Assembly (NCBI GenBank): GCA_030038295.1
Contig: JASHPF010000275.1
Location: forward strand, 1 to 32,273
Direction: 5' to 3'
Source of the DNA: Streptosporangiaceae bacterium
GTDB lineage: Bacteria; Actinomycetota; Actinomycetes; Streptosporangiales; Streptosporangiaceae
DNA: 32,273 bases
The notes beneath the pieces were generated by a model that ran no database searches, was not told where the DNA came from, and worked only from the letters and a program-made list of their open reading frames with translations. The position numbers and the translations under genes are program-made. How positions within the stretch are numbered: position 1 is the stretch's first letter; each line of letters opens with the position of its first letter. Shown here in pieces: positions 1 to 8,582 of this stretch.

Positions 1-18
1 CCGCCGTAGGGTCGGAGC

Positions 19-2631
19 ATGCCGATCACGATTGTTGTCAACGGCACCGGCCGCGAGGTGCCCGGCGACGGGACGCAGACGCTGCTCGACGCGCTGCGTG
101 ACGACCTCGACCTGACCGGGACCAAGCTCGGCTGCGGCGAGGGCGCCTGCGGCGCGTGCACCGTGCTGGTCGGCAGCCGCGCCGTGCAGGCCTGCCAGGT
201 CGACGCCGCCAGCGTGGCCGGCCAGCGGATCACCACGGTCGAGGGCCTGGCCGAGGACGGCATCCTCCATCCGGTGCAGCAAGCCTGGCTGGAGCTCCGG
301 GCCATGCAGTGCGGCTACTGCACCCCCGGCTGGCTCATGGGAGCCGCCGCGCTGCTCGCCAGGGCGCCGCACCCGAGCGACGAGCGGATCGACGCCGAGT
401 TGGCCGGGCACGCCTGTCGCTGCTGCGTCTATCCGCGGATCCGCCGTGCGGTGCACCGCGCAGCCGAGCTGATGGAGCACCCGGAACTGCTGGAACCTGT
501 GCCGGCGCCCGCCGAGCCGGCTGCCACCCCGGCTGACCCCGCCAGCCCGCTCGATCTGAGCCGAGCGCAGCCGGGCTCGTTTGCCGCCGCGATGCCCGAG
601 GGCCTGGTCACTGTCGTGGCCGATCCGGGCGAGCCCGGCTTCGACGGGCCCGACGACGCCTGGGTGCACGTGGGCGCCGACGGCGCGATCACCGCGTTCA
701 CCGGCAAGGTTGAGGCCGGGCAGGGCACGAGGACCGCGCTGTCGCTGCTCGTCGCCGAGGAACTCGCGGTACCCGCAGACGCGGTCCGGCTGGTCATGGC
801 CGACACCGATACTTCTCCGTTCGACCTCGGCACCTTCGGCAGCCGGTCGATGCCGCACGCGGCGCCGCCGCTCCGGGCCGCGGCCGCCGCGGCGCTGCGG
901 GTGCTGCAGCAGGTGGCGGCGGACCGATTCGGGCTCCCGGCCCGCGACCTGACCGCGGCCGATGGCTGGATCGCCGGCCCGGACGGTGCACCGTCCGCCA
1001 GCTACGGCGAGCTCGTAGCCGGAGCGCACCGGGTCGAGCGGGTGCCCGCCGACGCTCCGGTCACCCCGGCCAGCCAGTGGCGCCGGACGGCCGGGCGGCC
1101 CGCCCGCGCAGCGGGCGCGGCCGACGTCGTCACCGGTCGCAAGCTGTACCCGTCTGACCTGCGGCGGCCGGAGATGCTGTACGGCGCCGCCCTGCACCCG
1201 CCCGCCGCTGGGGCGACCCTCCGGCGGGCCGACACCGCGGCCGCGGCGTCGATTCCGGGCGTCACGGTGGTCCACGATGGCGATTTCGTCGGCGTCGCCG
1301 CGCCGCAGCCGCGCCTCGCCCGGGCAGCGCTCGGCGCGATCACGGCCGACTGGGCGGAATCCGCCGGGCCGGGTCCGGCCGAGCTTGACGACTATCTCCG
1401 CGCGCACCCGGTGTCGGGCGAGGGTCGCTTCGGCGGGTTCAGCGACGAGGCCGGCGACCCCGACCGGGCTCTGCGAGACGGGGCCGTCGCTCTGGCGGCG
1501 ACCTATCGGGCCGCGTACGTGGCGCACGTGCCGCTCGAACCACGGGCGGCGCTGGCCCGCTTCGACGGCGGCGAGCTGACCGTGTGGGTGGCCACGTCGA
1601 CCCCGTTCCGTGCTCGCGGCGAGCTGGCCGGCGAGCTTGGCCTGGATCCAGCCCGGGTGCACGTGCTCGTGCCCGACTTCGGCGGCGGGTTCGGCGGCAA
1701 GCACGGCTCGGCGGTGGCGCTGGAGGCGGCCCGGCTGGCCAGGGCCGCCGGGCGGCCGGTCCTGGTGCAGTGGAGCCGTCTGGACGAGTTCACCGCGGGC
1801 TACCTGCGGCCCGCCGCGGTCATCGATATCGCCAGCGCCACGGACGCGGCCGGCCGGCTGACCGGCTGGTCGGTCACGAACATTAACTCCGGCGCCGCGG
1901 GGCTGCTCACCCCGTACCAGGTGCCGCACCGGCGGCACCGCTATCAGCCCGCCCGGTCGCCGCTCAGCCAGGGCTCGTACCGGGCGCTGGCGGCGACCGC
2001 GAACAACTTCGCCCGCGAGTCGCACATCGACGAGATCGCTGCCGCCGTCGGCGCCGACCCGGTGGAGTTCCGGCTGCGGAACCTCGACGACGCGCGGCTG
2101 CGCGCCGTGCTGTCGGCCGCGGCGGCCGAGATCGGCTGGCCAGGCGATCCGGCGCCGGCCGGCCTGCGAGACCGGGTCGGCACGGGTATCGCCCTCGGCC
2201 GGGAGAAGGGCGGGCGGGTCGCGACGGCCGCCACGGTATCGGTGGCCGCCGACGGCACGCTGCGGCTGCTGCGCCTGGTCACGGCCGCCGACTGCGGCGC
2301 CGTCGTGCACCCGGACGGCCTGGTCAATCAGATCGAGGGAGCGGTCGTGATGGGCCTCGGGCCGGCCCTGTTCGAGCAGATCGACTTCGCCGGCGGCCGC
2401 ATCCGCAACTCGTCCATGTCCGGCTACCGGGTGCCGCGCCTCGCGGACGTGCCGGCCGACGTCAGGGTCATCCTCATCGACCGGCCGGATGAGCCGTCGG
2501 CCGGTGGCGGCGAGGCCCCGATCATGGCGGTCGCGCCCGCCATCGCCAACGCCGTCTCCCTGGCCTGCGGAGTGCGGCTGCGATCCATGCCGCTGGTACC
2601 CGCCGGCCGGGTACCTCGCGCGGCGGGGTGA
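19..2631 (+). CDS. Molybdenum hydroxylase, fused [2Fe-2S] and molybdopterin domains (xanthine dehydrogenase/aldehyde oxidase family)
   Basis: An 870-residue oxidoreductase that should hydroxylate an aldehyde, purine or N-heterocycle at a molybdenum centre and pass electrons through two [2Fe-2S] clusters. The N-terminal 150 residues carry both clusters: Cys39, 44, 47 and 59 (plant-ferredoxin type) and Cys98, 101, 133 and 135. From about residue 210 the molybdopterin domains follow, with DFGGGFGGKHG at 553-563, GSYRAL around 652-657 and the GGGE motif ending at Glu832, the place of the catalytic glutamate. No FAD domain lies between the two parts, as in Desulfovibrio aldehyde oxidoreductase; a separate FAD subunit could lie upstream of the window (a TAG sits at 7-9). 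Odd: the second cluster motif reads CRCC instead of the usual CRCG. AGGG at 8-11 supports the ATG at 19. The substrate cannot be read from sequence. Confidence 0.88.
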   Translation: MPITIVVNGTGREVPGDGTQTLLDALRDDLDLTGTKLGCGEGACGACTVLVGSRAVQACQVDAASVAGQRITTVEGLAEDGILHPVQQAWLELRAMQCGYCTPGWLMGAAALLARAPHPSDERIDAELAGHACRCCVYPRIRRAVHRAAELMEHPELLEPVPAPAEPAATPADPASPLDLSRAQPGSFAAAMPEGLVTVVADPGEPGFDGPDDAWVHVGADGAITAFTGKVEAGQGTRTALSLLVAEELAVPADAVRLVMADTDTSPFDLGTFGSRSMPHAAPPLRAAAAAALRVLQQVAADRFGLPARDLTAADGWIAGPDGAPSASYGELVAGAHRVERVPADAPVTPASQWRRTAGRPARAAGAADVVTGRKLYPSDLRRPEMLYGAALHPPAAGATLRRADTAAAASIPGVTVVHDGDFVGVAAPQPRLARAALGAITADWAESAGPGPAELDDYLRAHPVSGEGRFGGFSDEAGDPDRALRDGAVALAATYRAAYVAHVPLEPRAALARFDGGELTVWVATSTPFRARGELAGELGLDPARVHVLVPDFGGGFGGKHGSAVALEAARLARAAGRPVLVQWSRLDEFTAGYLRPAAVIDIASATDAAGRLTGWSVTNINSGAAGLLTPYQVPHRRHRYQPARSPLSQGSYRALAATANNFARESHIDEIAAAVGADPVEFRLRNLDDARLRAVLSAAAAEIGWPGDPAPAGLRDRVGTGIALGREKGGRVATAATVSVAADGTLRLLRLVTAADCGAVVHPDGLVNQIEGAVVMGLGPALFEQIDFAGGRIRNSSMSGYRVPRLADVPADVRVILIDRPDEPSAGGGEAPIMAVAPAIANAVSLACGVRLRSMPLVPAGRVPRAAG

Positions 2632-2647
2632 TCTCGAGCCGTCCGGG

Positions 2648-4015
2648 TCACAGCACCTTGCCGGGGTTCATGATGCCGTCCGGGTCCAGCGCGTTCTTGA
2701 TCGCGTGATGCACCGCCATGGCTTCGGGCCCGAGTTCGGTGCCGAGCCAGCGGCGCTTGATGATCCCGACGCCGTGCTCGCCCGTCAGCGTGCCGCCGAG
2801 CTCGAGCGCGGCGCGGAAGATCTCGTCTGCGGCGGCCCAGACTTGCGGCGGCACATCCGGCAGCCCGCGGTCAAAGACGAACAGCGGGTGGAGGTTGCCG
2901 TCCCCGGCGTGCGCCACGGTGGCGACGAGCACGCCGTGCCGCCGCGCCGCCTGCTCGACCCTCGCCACCATCTCGGGCAGCCGGGTGCGGGGCACGCAGA
3001 CATCCTCGGTCAGCGTCGCACCGAGACGATCGAGCGCCGGGTACGACAGCCGGCGCAGCTCGAGTAGCTGGCGTGATTCGGCCTCCGACCCGGACACCTC
3101 GGCCATGCTCGCGCCCTCGCGGAGACAGACATCGCGCATGCGCGCGACCCCGAGGTCGGGCTGCTCGCCGTCGTCCTGGGCGATGAGCAGCGCCTGCACG
3201 TCGGCGCCGAAGCCCGTGTTCTGCCACTCCTCGATGGCCCGCAGCGTCACCGAGTCCATCAGCTCGAGCAGACTCGGCCGCAGCCGGGCGGCAAGGATCG
3301 CGGCGACGGCGCGGGCTGCCGCGCCGAAGCTCGGGAAGCCGGCCGCCAGGGTGCTCGGGTAACGCGCCGGGCGGGGCCGCAGCCGCAGTGTCGCCGAGGT
3401 GATCACGCCGAGCGTGCCTTCCGAGCCCACGAACAGACCGGTCAGGTCATAGCCGGTCACGCCCTTGACGGTGCGCCGACCGGTGCGCAGGACCCGGCCG
3501 CCGGGCAGCACGACCTCCAGGCCGAGGACGGAGTCGCGGGTAACGCCGTACTTCACGCAGCGCAGGCCGCCGGCGTTCGTCGCCAGGTTGCCGCCGATGG
3601 TGGAGATCTCGAGACTGCTCGGATCCGGGGCGTACATCAGTCCGTGCGCGGCCGCGGCCCGGTCGACGTCGGCGGTGAGCACGCCCGCCTCGGCGACGAC
3701 GGTCTCGTTGGCTGGGTCGAGTTCCCTGATCGCCGTCAGCCGCGCCGTGGACAGCACCAGGCAGCCATCGGTCGCGGTCGCGCCGCCCGCCAGGCTGGTG
3801 CCGCCGCCACGCGGCACGACCGGGACCCGGTGCCGCTGCGCCCAGGCCAGGGCCGCCGCGACGTCGCTGGTGCGGCCCGCCAGCAGCACGCAGCGGGGCT
3901 GGCCGGGGCTGACCGTCGGGGTTTCGTCGCGTCGATAGGCCGCCATCAGATCGGGATCGGTCAGGACGCGACCGTCGGGCACGGCCTTCCGCAGCTCGTC
4001 TACCGCGTCGCTCAT
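2648..4015 (-). CDS. FAD-linked oxidase, GlcD/D-lactate dehydrogenase type
   Basis: A 455-residue flavoprotein of the vanillyl-alcohol-oxidase fold, which oxidises a 2-hydroxy acid such as glycolate or D-lactate to the 2-oxo acid. The FAD pyrophosphate-binding stretch is seen as PRGGGTSLAGG at 68-78, the C-terminal cap domain shows HAGDGN at 369-374, and GEHGVG lies at 412-417, the arrangement typical of GlcD. Length fits the family (about 450-500). It is the last gene of a minus-strand run after the thioesterase and the GNAT gene, 91 bp downstream of the latter, and converges on the molybdenum hydroxylase with only 16 bp between the stops. No GlcE or GlcF partner is visible, so it is either a single-subunit enzyme or works with partners elsewhere. 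Substrate is inferred only. Confidence 0.88.
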   Translation of the reverse strand: MSDAVDELRKAVPDGRVLTDPDLMAAYRRDETPTVSPGQPRCVLLAGRTSDVAAALAWAQRHRVPVVPRGGGTSLAGGATATDGCLVLSTARLTAIRELDPANETVVAEAGVLTADVDRAAAAHGLMYAPDPSSLEISTIGGNLATNAGGLRCVKYGVTRDSVLGLEVVLPGGRVLRTGRRTVKGVTGYDLTGLFVGSEGTLGVITSATLRLRPRPARYPSTLAAGFPSFGAAARAVAAILAARLRPSLLELMDSVTLRAIEEWQNTGFGADVQALLIAQDDGEQPDLGVARMRDVCLREGASMAEVSGSEAESRQLLELRRLSYPALDRLGATLTEDVCVPRTRLPEMVARVEQAARRHGVLVATVAHAGDGNLHPLFVFDRGLPDVPPQVWAAADEIFRAALELGGTLTGEHGVGIIKRRWLGTELGPEAMAVHHAIKNALDPDGIMNPGKVL

Positions 4016-4106
4016 CCCCGCTGGCTGCTCCTTCGCCGACTGCCGCCATTATCGGCAGGCCGCGCGGGCTGGTCGAGCTGGCCGCAAGCCACCCCGAGCG
4101 ATGCGG

Positions 4107-5072
4107 TCACCGCATCGTGCGCGCCGGCCTGATCTCCCAGGTCGTCCACAGCGGCCGGTAGCCCATCCGGCTCCAGAACGGCGCGGACAGCGGATTCAGC
4201 TGGGCGTGGTGCAGCAGCGTGACCGTGACCCCGGTCGCGTCGAGCTCGCGGTGCAGTCCGGTCACCAGCGCGGTGCCGACGCCCGACCCGCGCTCGTCCG
4301 GGCGCACCGCCATCGTGGCCAGATAGGCAGCTGGCTGCCCGCTGGTGGCCGCGGCTATCCAGGCTGCCCGCTCGGGTGGCTGGGCCATCAGCAGCCCGAC
4401 GGTCCGGCCGTCCCGCTCGGCCAGCCAGGTCCACGGTTCTGGCCGGTCCAGGGTCTGCTCGGCCGCCTCCCACTCCGTCTGCTCGGCGTGCGGATGCAGC
4501 CGGACGCTCCCGAAGTGCTGGTCAAAGCGGATTACCTCCATGGTCAGCGCGGTCACCGCGGCGATGTCACCAGGATCGGCCGGTCGGATCACCAGGCCCC
4601 GCGGCGCGGGCGCGCCCGGCACCGCCCGCCCGGCCGGCCTGGCCGCGATGACAGTGAGCGGCTGCAGGCCGTGACGGAGCAGCGCGCGGACGCCCGCGAT
4701 GTCCCGGCTCGGCCACCTGAGCGCTGCCTGGCTGTCCTCGGCTTCCGTCGCCGGCTCCGCTGCGAGGTGCGCGCGCCAGCGGGCCAGCAGCTCATCCAGC
4801 CCGGCCCCGATCCCCGGCTCGCTGCCATCGCCGGCCACGTGCGCGGCCAGCCAGAACTGACTGGCGGCGCCCCAGGCGAGCTCGGGCGCCCCTGGCTCGA
4901 TCCGGTAGTGATGGCACCAGCCGACCGCCGCGCCGCGGCCCGGCGCCGCGGGCACCGTCAGCTCGGCGCCACAGCCCGCATCGGCGGGCAGCCCCGGCTC
5001 GGGTAGCAACGGATCAATGCGCCGACGGCGCTCGCCCGCAGACCTGAGCACGTCCGCCACGACGGCTGGCAT
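4107..5072 (-). CDS. GNAT family N-acetyltransferase with N-terminal extension
   Basis: A 321-residue protein whose C-terminal half (about 165-321) is a GNAT domain. The acetyl-CoA pyrophosphate loop, motif A, is clear: a YLATMAV strand from 250 followed by ERGSGVG at 260-266, then an NPLSAPFWSRMGY segment that is the usual motif B region. The N-terminal 160 residues are rich in Ala, Arg and Pro and contain no motif I recognise; some two-domain GNATs carry a decayed first domain there. GGGAGG lies just upstream of the ATG on the minus strand. It sits 23 bp after the thioesterase stop and is probably co-transcribed with it. The acceptor substrate is unknown. Confidence 0.82.
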   Translation of the reverse strand: MPAVVADVLRSAGERRRRIDPLLPEPGLPADAGCGAELTVPAAPGRGAAVGWCHHYRIEPGAPELAWGAASQFWLAAHVAGDGSEPGIGAGLDELLARWRAHLAAEPATEAEDSQAALRWPSRDIAGVRALLRHGLQPLTVIAARPAGRAVPGAPAPRGLVIRPADPGDIAAVTALTMEVIRFDQHFGSVRLHPHAEQTEWEAAEQTLDRPEPWTWLAERDGRTVGLLMAQPPERAAWIAAATSGQPAAYLATMAVRPDERGSGVGTALVTGLHRELDATGVTVTLLHHAQLNPLSAPFWSRMGYRPLWTTWEIRPARTMR

Positions 5073-5095
5073 CCCGCCTCCCTTTCTGGCCGCGG

Positions 5096-5827
5096 CTAGC
5101 GCTCCAGCCGGGCAGACGCGAGCAGCGATCCCTCATTCACCAGCCAGATCGCCGCTTCCCGGTCACGCCGGTCGGTGACCAGGGTAGGCGCGCAGCCGGG
5201 GGTGATCGCCCGGTGGTACTCCATCTCCGCGACGGCGGGCACCCAGCCGCTGACCGCCAGCTCATCCTCCACCGCGGCCCAGTGCACGGCGTTGTTGACG
5301 TGCCCAGCCAGGTCGAAGTCGGCGGCGCGGAGCGGCCACGGCCGCCGGTCGGCCGCGCTGTCGGGCCGGGGATGCGACAACCGAGCCGTCACCGTCCGGC
5401 CGGCCGCCGAGTCGCCGTAGATGCGCAGGAAGTCGGCCGACAGCGGCACCGGCCGCCCGTCGGCCTGGCTCACCACCGCCCACACGGCCCGGGCCTGGAC
5501 GGCCTCCCCATCCGCACCCGACAGCGTCGTGGTGCGCTCGGCCCAGCGCGGACCGGTACCGGAGCAGTAGGTGGCGACCGACAGCCGTTCGCCCGTGGCC
5601 GGTAGCCAGGAGATCGCCAGCTCGTACCTCCGCAGCACCCACAGGACAGGCTCGGCCAGACCGGCGTCGACCACGTCGTCCTCGGCGGCGGCCTGCAGGT
5701 ACCGGGCCAGCGCGTCGAGCCGGAGTCGCCCGGACGGCGTCACGTCGTTGCTGCGGACGGTGCGCCGGGTCCGGTACACGCGGCCGCTGGCCGGGCCGGG
5801 CACAAACGGCGGCGGGAACGAGTCCAT
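5096..5827 (-). CDS. Acyl-ACP thioesterase-like double hot-dog protein
   Basis: A 243-residue protein resembling the FatA/FatB acyl-ACP thioesterase family, which releases fatty acids from acyl carrier protein. The first hot-dog has the usual SNDVTPSGRLRLDALARYLQ helix region at 26-45; the second has DFDLAGHVNNAVHW at 170-183. In plant FatB the active site is written D-x-N-x-H before VNN; here the series is Asp172, Ala174, His176, so the Asn position appears to be Ala. Glu203 in EMEYHR occupies the place of the later acidic residue. Length matches bacterial members. First gene of a minus-strand run with the GNAT and FAD oxidase genes, divergent from the methyltransferase at 5951. Activity may be reduced or altered given the Ala. 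Confidence 0.75.
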   Translation of the reverse strand: MDSFPPPFVPGPASGRVYRTRRTVRSNDVTPSGRLRLDALARYLQAAAEDDVVDAGLAEPVLWVLRRYELAISWLPATGERLSVATYCSGTGPRWAERTTTLSGADGEAVQARAVWAVVSQADGRPVPLSADFLRIYGDSAAGRTVTARLSHPRPDSAADRRPWPLRAADFDLAGHVNNAVHWAAVEDELAVSGWVPAVAEMEYHRAITPGCAPTLVTDRRDREAAIWLVNEGSLLASARLER

Positions 5828-5950
5828 TCCGGCATTGTCCAGGACGCCGGCCCGGCGCGGCCGTCACGGGTCATCGGATGCAGGCCAGCCTTGCAGGCAA
5901 CCGGGCAACCACGGCAGTGCGGCCGCCTTTCATACGGTAGGAAGGAGGCC

Positions 5951-6646
5951 ATGAAACCGGCCGAGCTGCAGCTCCTCACCGCGCTGGAAGACCGACACTG
6001 GTGGTACAGGGAGCGGCGCGCCATCCTCACCCGCGAGCTGCGCAAGCTGCCTGGCCGCGGCCGGGCGCTGGACATCGGCGCCGCGGGCGGCGGCAACACG
6101 AGGGTGCTGCAGGCACACGGCTGGCAGGCGGTCGCGCTCGAGTACTCCGACTCGGTGGCGGAGGTTGCGCGCGCTCGCGGCATCAGCGCCATCCGGGCGG
6201 ACGCCAGGGACCTGCCGCTGGCATCGGCGTCCTGCGGCCTCGTCACGGCGTTCGACATTCTCGAGCACATCGACGAGGACTACCTGGCGGCCGCCGAGAT
6301 CGGCCGCGTGCTGCGGCCGGGCGGTACCGCGCTCATCGCGGTGCCGTGCGACATGGCCCTCTGGTCCGCTCACGACGACGAGGTCGGACACGTGCGGCGG
6401 TATGACCGCGCCGGGCTGGTCGCGCTCATTCAGAAGGCCGGCCTGGCGGTCGAGCAGGTCTGGAGCTGGAACGTGCTGCTCCGGCCGGTCGTGGCGGTGC
6501 GCCGCCGGTCGGCTACCGGCAGCGACCTGAGCGAGGTGCCGCCGCTGGTGAACGGCGTCCTGACCTCGATCATCGTGGCGGAGCGCTATCTCCCGGTCCG
6601 ATCGCTGCCGGGCGTGTCACTGTTCCTGCGGGCCCGCCGCCCCTAG
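5951..6646 (+). CDS. Class I SAM-dependent methyltransferase
   Basis: A 231-residue methyltransferase. SAM-binding motif I is LDIGAAGGGN at 40-49, the acidic end of strand 2 falls near Glu64, and DILEHIDED at 102-110 plus LRPGG at 121-125 are the usual UbiE/methyltransferase-11 landmarks. The opening segment, with HWWY at 16-19 followed by ERR, is common in actinobacterial and polysaccharide-associated members of this group, which supports the ATG at 5951 over an upstream in-frame ATG at 5891. AGGAAGGAGG at 5939-5948 provides the ribosome binding site. The methyl acceptor is unknown. It stands alone between a divergent thioesterase and a 365-bp gap before the one-carbon operon. Confidence 0.83.
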   Translation: MKPAELQLLTALEDRHWWYRERRAILTRELRKLPGRGRALDIGAAGGGNTRVLQAHGWQAVALEYSDSVAEVARARGISAIRADARDLPLASASCGLVTAFDILEHIDEDYLAAAEIGRVLRPGGTALIAVPCDMALWSAHDDEVGHVRRYDRAGLVALIQKAGLAVEQVWSWNVLLRPVVAVRRRSATGSDLSEVPPLVNGVLTSIIVAERYLPVRSLPGVSLFLRARRP

Positions 6647-7011
6647 CCCGGCGGCATCCAGCACGCGCGGATGAAGGTGACGAGCTCAACGGGCATAGCG
6701 CCGGGCGGCCGGCGGGCCGGGTCGATGCGATCGGCGCGCTGATCTTTCCCGACTCATACCTGGTCCTTCCCTCGCTTGTGCTCCAGCACAAGCACGCCGT
6801 ACGCGCGGTGACGACCGAGAGGATCTTGCCCCGATTGCGCCGGTAGCGGTGTCGGATAAGGCCGGGCGCTGCCGGGATAGCCGGGCACGCGGGGCACTGT
6901 CGCCAGGCACAAGCCGACGACGGTCAGGGTTGGCCTGCGGCCCGACGACGGCCCTCGCCGTCCCTTGCGAGCATGTGGGCAGGTCGGGCGTAGGCAGCTA
7001 CGGGAGGTGGC
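6647..7011 (+). other. Intergenic region upstream of the one-carbon operon
   Basis: A 365-bp gap with no convincing gene. It holds a perfect 9-bp inverted repeat at 6774-6793 (listed separately) and a ribosome binding site, GGGAGG at 7002-7007, for the MetV-like gene. The stretch 6840-6960 has several GC-rich hairpins and was examined for a SAM or cobalamin riboswitch; neither core could be matched. The promoter of the operon should lie here but no confident -35/-10 pair was found. Confidence 0.5.
6774..6793. promoter_or_regulatory. Perfect 9-bp inverted repeat, candidate operator
   Basis: GCTTGTGCT and AGCACAAGC are exact reverse complements separated by two bases. The 2-nt spacer is too short for a stable RNA loop and no T-tract follows, so a binding site for a dimeric repressor or activator of the one-carbon operon is more likely than a terminator. 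It lies 219 bp before the first operon ATG and 127 bp after the methyltransferase stop. Confidence 0.4.
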
Positions 7012-7551
7012 ATGAGCGACAGCGCGGCGTCCGGGTGGCCGCGGCCCGCCCGGCCGCGCCTCGCGGCTCGCTCGGCCTACGCGCTGCACGCCCTGGTCGA
7101 GCCCCGCAAGCCCTACCGCTGGCTGGCCGCCCGGCTCGAGCGGCACGCGCTGCTGCGCCGCTGGTTCACCGCTGGCGAGCGAGTCACCAAGCAGGGTCTC
7201 TTTGGCTGCCAGATGTGCGGCCAGTGCGCGCTGCCCGCGACCGGCTACGCCTGCCCGATGACGTGCCCGAAGCAGCTCAGGAACGGGCCGTGCGGCGGGG
7301 TCTCCCCGACCGGTCAGTGCGAGGTGCACCCGCAGCTGCGCTGCGTGTGGCTGATCGCGGTCGAGCGTGCCGAGCAGGCTGGTCACGGCGCAGACCTGGA
7401 CCTGCTGCAGCGCCCGGTCGATCGCCGGGAGGCCGGCCGCAGCTCCTGGGTGAACTACTGGCAGGGCCGCGACGAGGACCTGTGGGCCGCCGCGACCGAG
7501 AACGATCCTGCTCCGCTGCTGCCGCGGGCACCGGCCGGGGCACCGCGATGA
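7012..7551 (+). CDS. MetV-like protein, methylene-THF reductase C-terminal cysteine-rich domain
   Basis: A 179-residue protein matching the cysteine-rich domain that accompanies MetF in the two-subunit methylenetetrahydrofolate reductases of acetogens (MetV). Eight cysteines at 66, 69, 72, 81, 85, 94, 103 and 111 lie within the signature region VTKQGLFGCQMCGQC (58-72) and NGPCGG (91-96), enough to hold zinc or an iron-sulfur cluster. The N-terminal 50 residues are basic. The stop overlaps the metF start as ATGA, so the two are translationally coupled and very probably form a complex that reduces methylene-THF to methyl-THF. GGGAGG at 7002-7007 is the ribosome binding site. Metal content and electron donor are not visible from sequence. 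Confidence 0.82.
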   Translation: MSDSAASGWPRPARPRLAARSAYALHALVEPRKPYRWLAARLERHALLRRWFTAGERVTKQGLFGCQMCGQCALPATGYACPMTCPKQLRNGPCGGVSPTGQCEVHPQLRCVWLIAVERAEQAGHGADLDLLQRPVDRREAGRSSWVNYWQGRDEDLWAAATENDPAPLLPRAPAGAPR

Positions 7552-8582
7552 GCGTCCCGACCGCCACCGGCCCGGCCTGCCCTGGCACATCCGGTCCCGA
7601 GTTCGCTGGCCCCGAGCCGACCGCACAGGCAGGGCCGGCCAGCGGTCTGCGGGCTGCGATCGCGTCAGGCCGGTTCGTGGTCACGGCCGAGCTCGGGCCG
7701 CCGCGCGACGCGAATGCGGACGCGATCACCCGCAAGGCCGGGTTCCTGCGTGGCTGGGTGGACGCCGCGAATGTGACGGACTGCCAGGGCGCCAAGGTAA
7801 AAATGTCGAGCCTGGCCGGCAGCCTGCTGGCGCGTGCCGCCGGGGTCGAGCCGGTCATGCAGCTGACCTGCCGGGACCGCAACCGCATCGGGCTGCAGTC
7901 CGACCTGCTGGGCGCGGGCGCGCTCGGCATTCCCAACGTGCTGCTGCTGACCGGTGATCACCCGCGATATGGCGACCACCCGGACGCGAAACCCGTCTTC
8001 GACCTCGATGGCGTCCAGCTCACCTGGGCCGCCCGCACGCTGCGGGACGGCACGCTGATGTCCGGCCAGCGGCTCGAGCACCCGCCCGGCTGGCTGATCG
8101 GCACGGTGGAGAACCCGTTCGCCCCGCCGACGTCGTTCCGGGCCCGGCGACTGGCCAAGAAGGTCGCCGCCGGCGCTGAGTTCGTCCAGACCCAGTACGT
8201 GTTCGACGTCGAGCGGTTCGCGGTGTGGATGGCCGAGGTTTGCGCGCTCGGCATCCCGCGGCGCTGCGCCGTCATCGCCGGGGTGGGCCCGATCCGTTCG
8301 CTGCGGGTGCTCGAGATGCTCACCACCGGGGTGCCGGGCATCTATGTCCCCGACGAGATAGCGCGACGGCTCCGCGGCGTGCCGGCCGACAAGGTGGAGG
8401 CCGAGGGCATCAGCCTGTGCGTGGAGACGATCCAGCAGGTCGCGGGCATCCCCGGCGTCCGGGGCGTGCACGTGATGGCCTTCGGCTTCGAGCGCGGCGT
8501 GCCCGACATCCTCGAGCGGGCGGGCGTGGGCCCGCGCGCGAGCATGGCTGGTGTGCCGGAGGGTGGTGGTCATGCTCATTGA
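7548..8582 (+). CDS. metF: Methylenetetrahydrofolate reductase
   Basis: A 344-residue TIM-barrel flavoprotein that reduces 5,10-methylene-THF to 5-methyl-THF. Family landmarks are the early strand VVTAELGPPRD, the DANVTDCQGAK-type segment, GIPNVLLLTGDHP (the NAD(P)H/FAD-side loop), and GAEFVQTQYVFD, which is the highly conserved sheet near the folate site. I take the ATG at 7548, overlapping the MetV-like stop; an open frame extends upstream but lies inside that gene. The first 35 residues are low-complexity Ala/Pro/Gly and precede the fold. Downstream the next gene starts 11 bp inside metF. The pairing with a MetV-like protein suggests the short, non-classical enzyme type rather than the NADPH-regulated eukaryotic form. 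Confidence 0.9.
   Translation: MSVPTATGPACPGTSGPEFAGPEPTAQAGPASGLRAAIASGRFVVTAELGPPRDANADAITRKAGFLRGWVDAANVTDCQGAKVKMSSLAGSLLARAAGVEPVMQLTCRDRNRIGLQSDLLGAGALGIPNVLLLTGDHPRYGDHPDAKPVFDLDGVQLTWAARTLRDGTLMSGQRLEHPPGWLIGTVENPFAPPTSFRARRLAKKVAAGAEFVQTQYVFDVERFAVWMAEVCALGIPRRCAVIAGVGPIRSLRVLEMLTTGVPGIYVPDEIARRLRGVPADKVEAEGISLCVETIQQVAGIPGVRGVHVMAFGFERGVPDILERAGVGPRASMAGVPEGGGHAH

Noticed and set aside
6840-6960. Possible cobalamin riboswitch ahead of the one-carbon operon
   Set aside because: There are fragments such as GGCACTGT and AAGCCGACGAC that recall the CCACTG and B12-box elements, and B12 control of a MetE-type gene would make sense, but the conserved GGTGxxAxxCC core and correct order of helices could not be matched. 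A covariance-model search with the cobalamin family would settle it; a significant hit would reverse this rejection.
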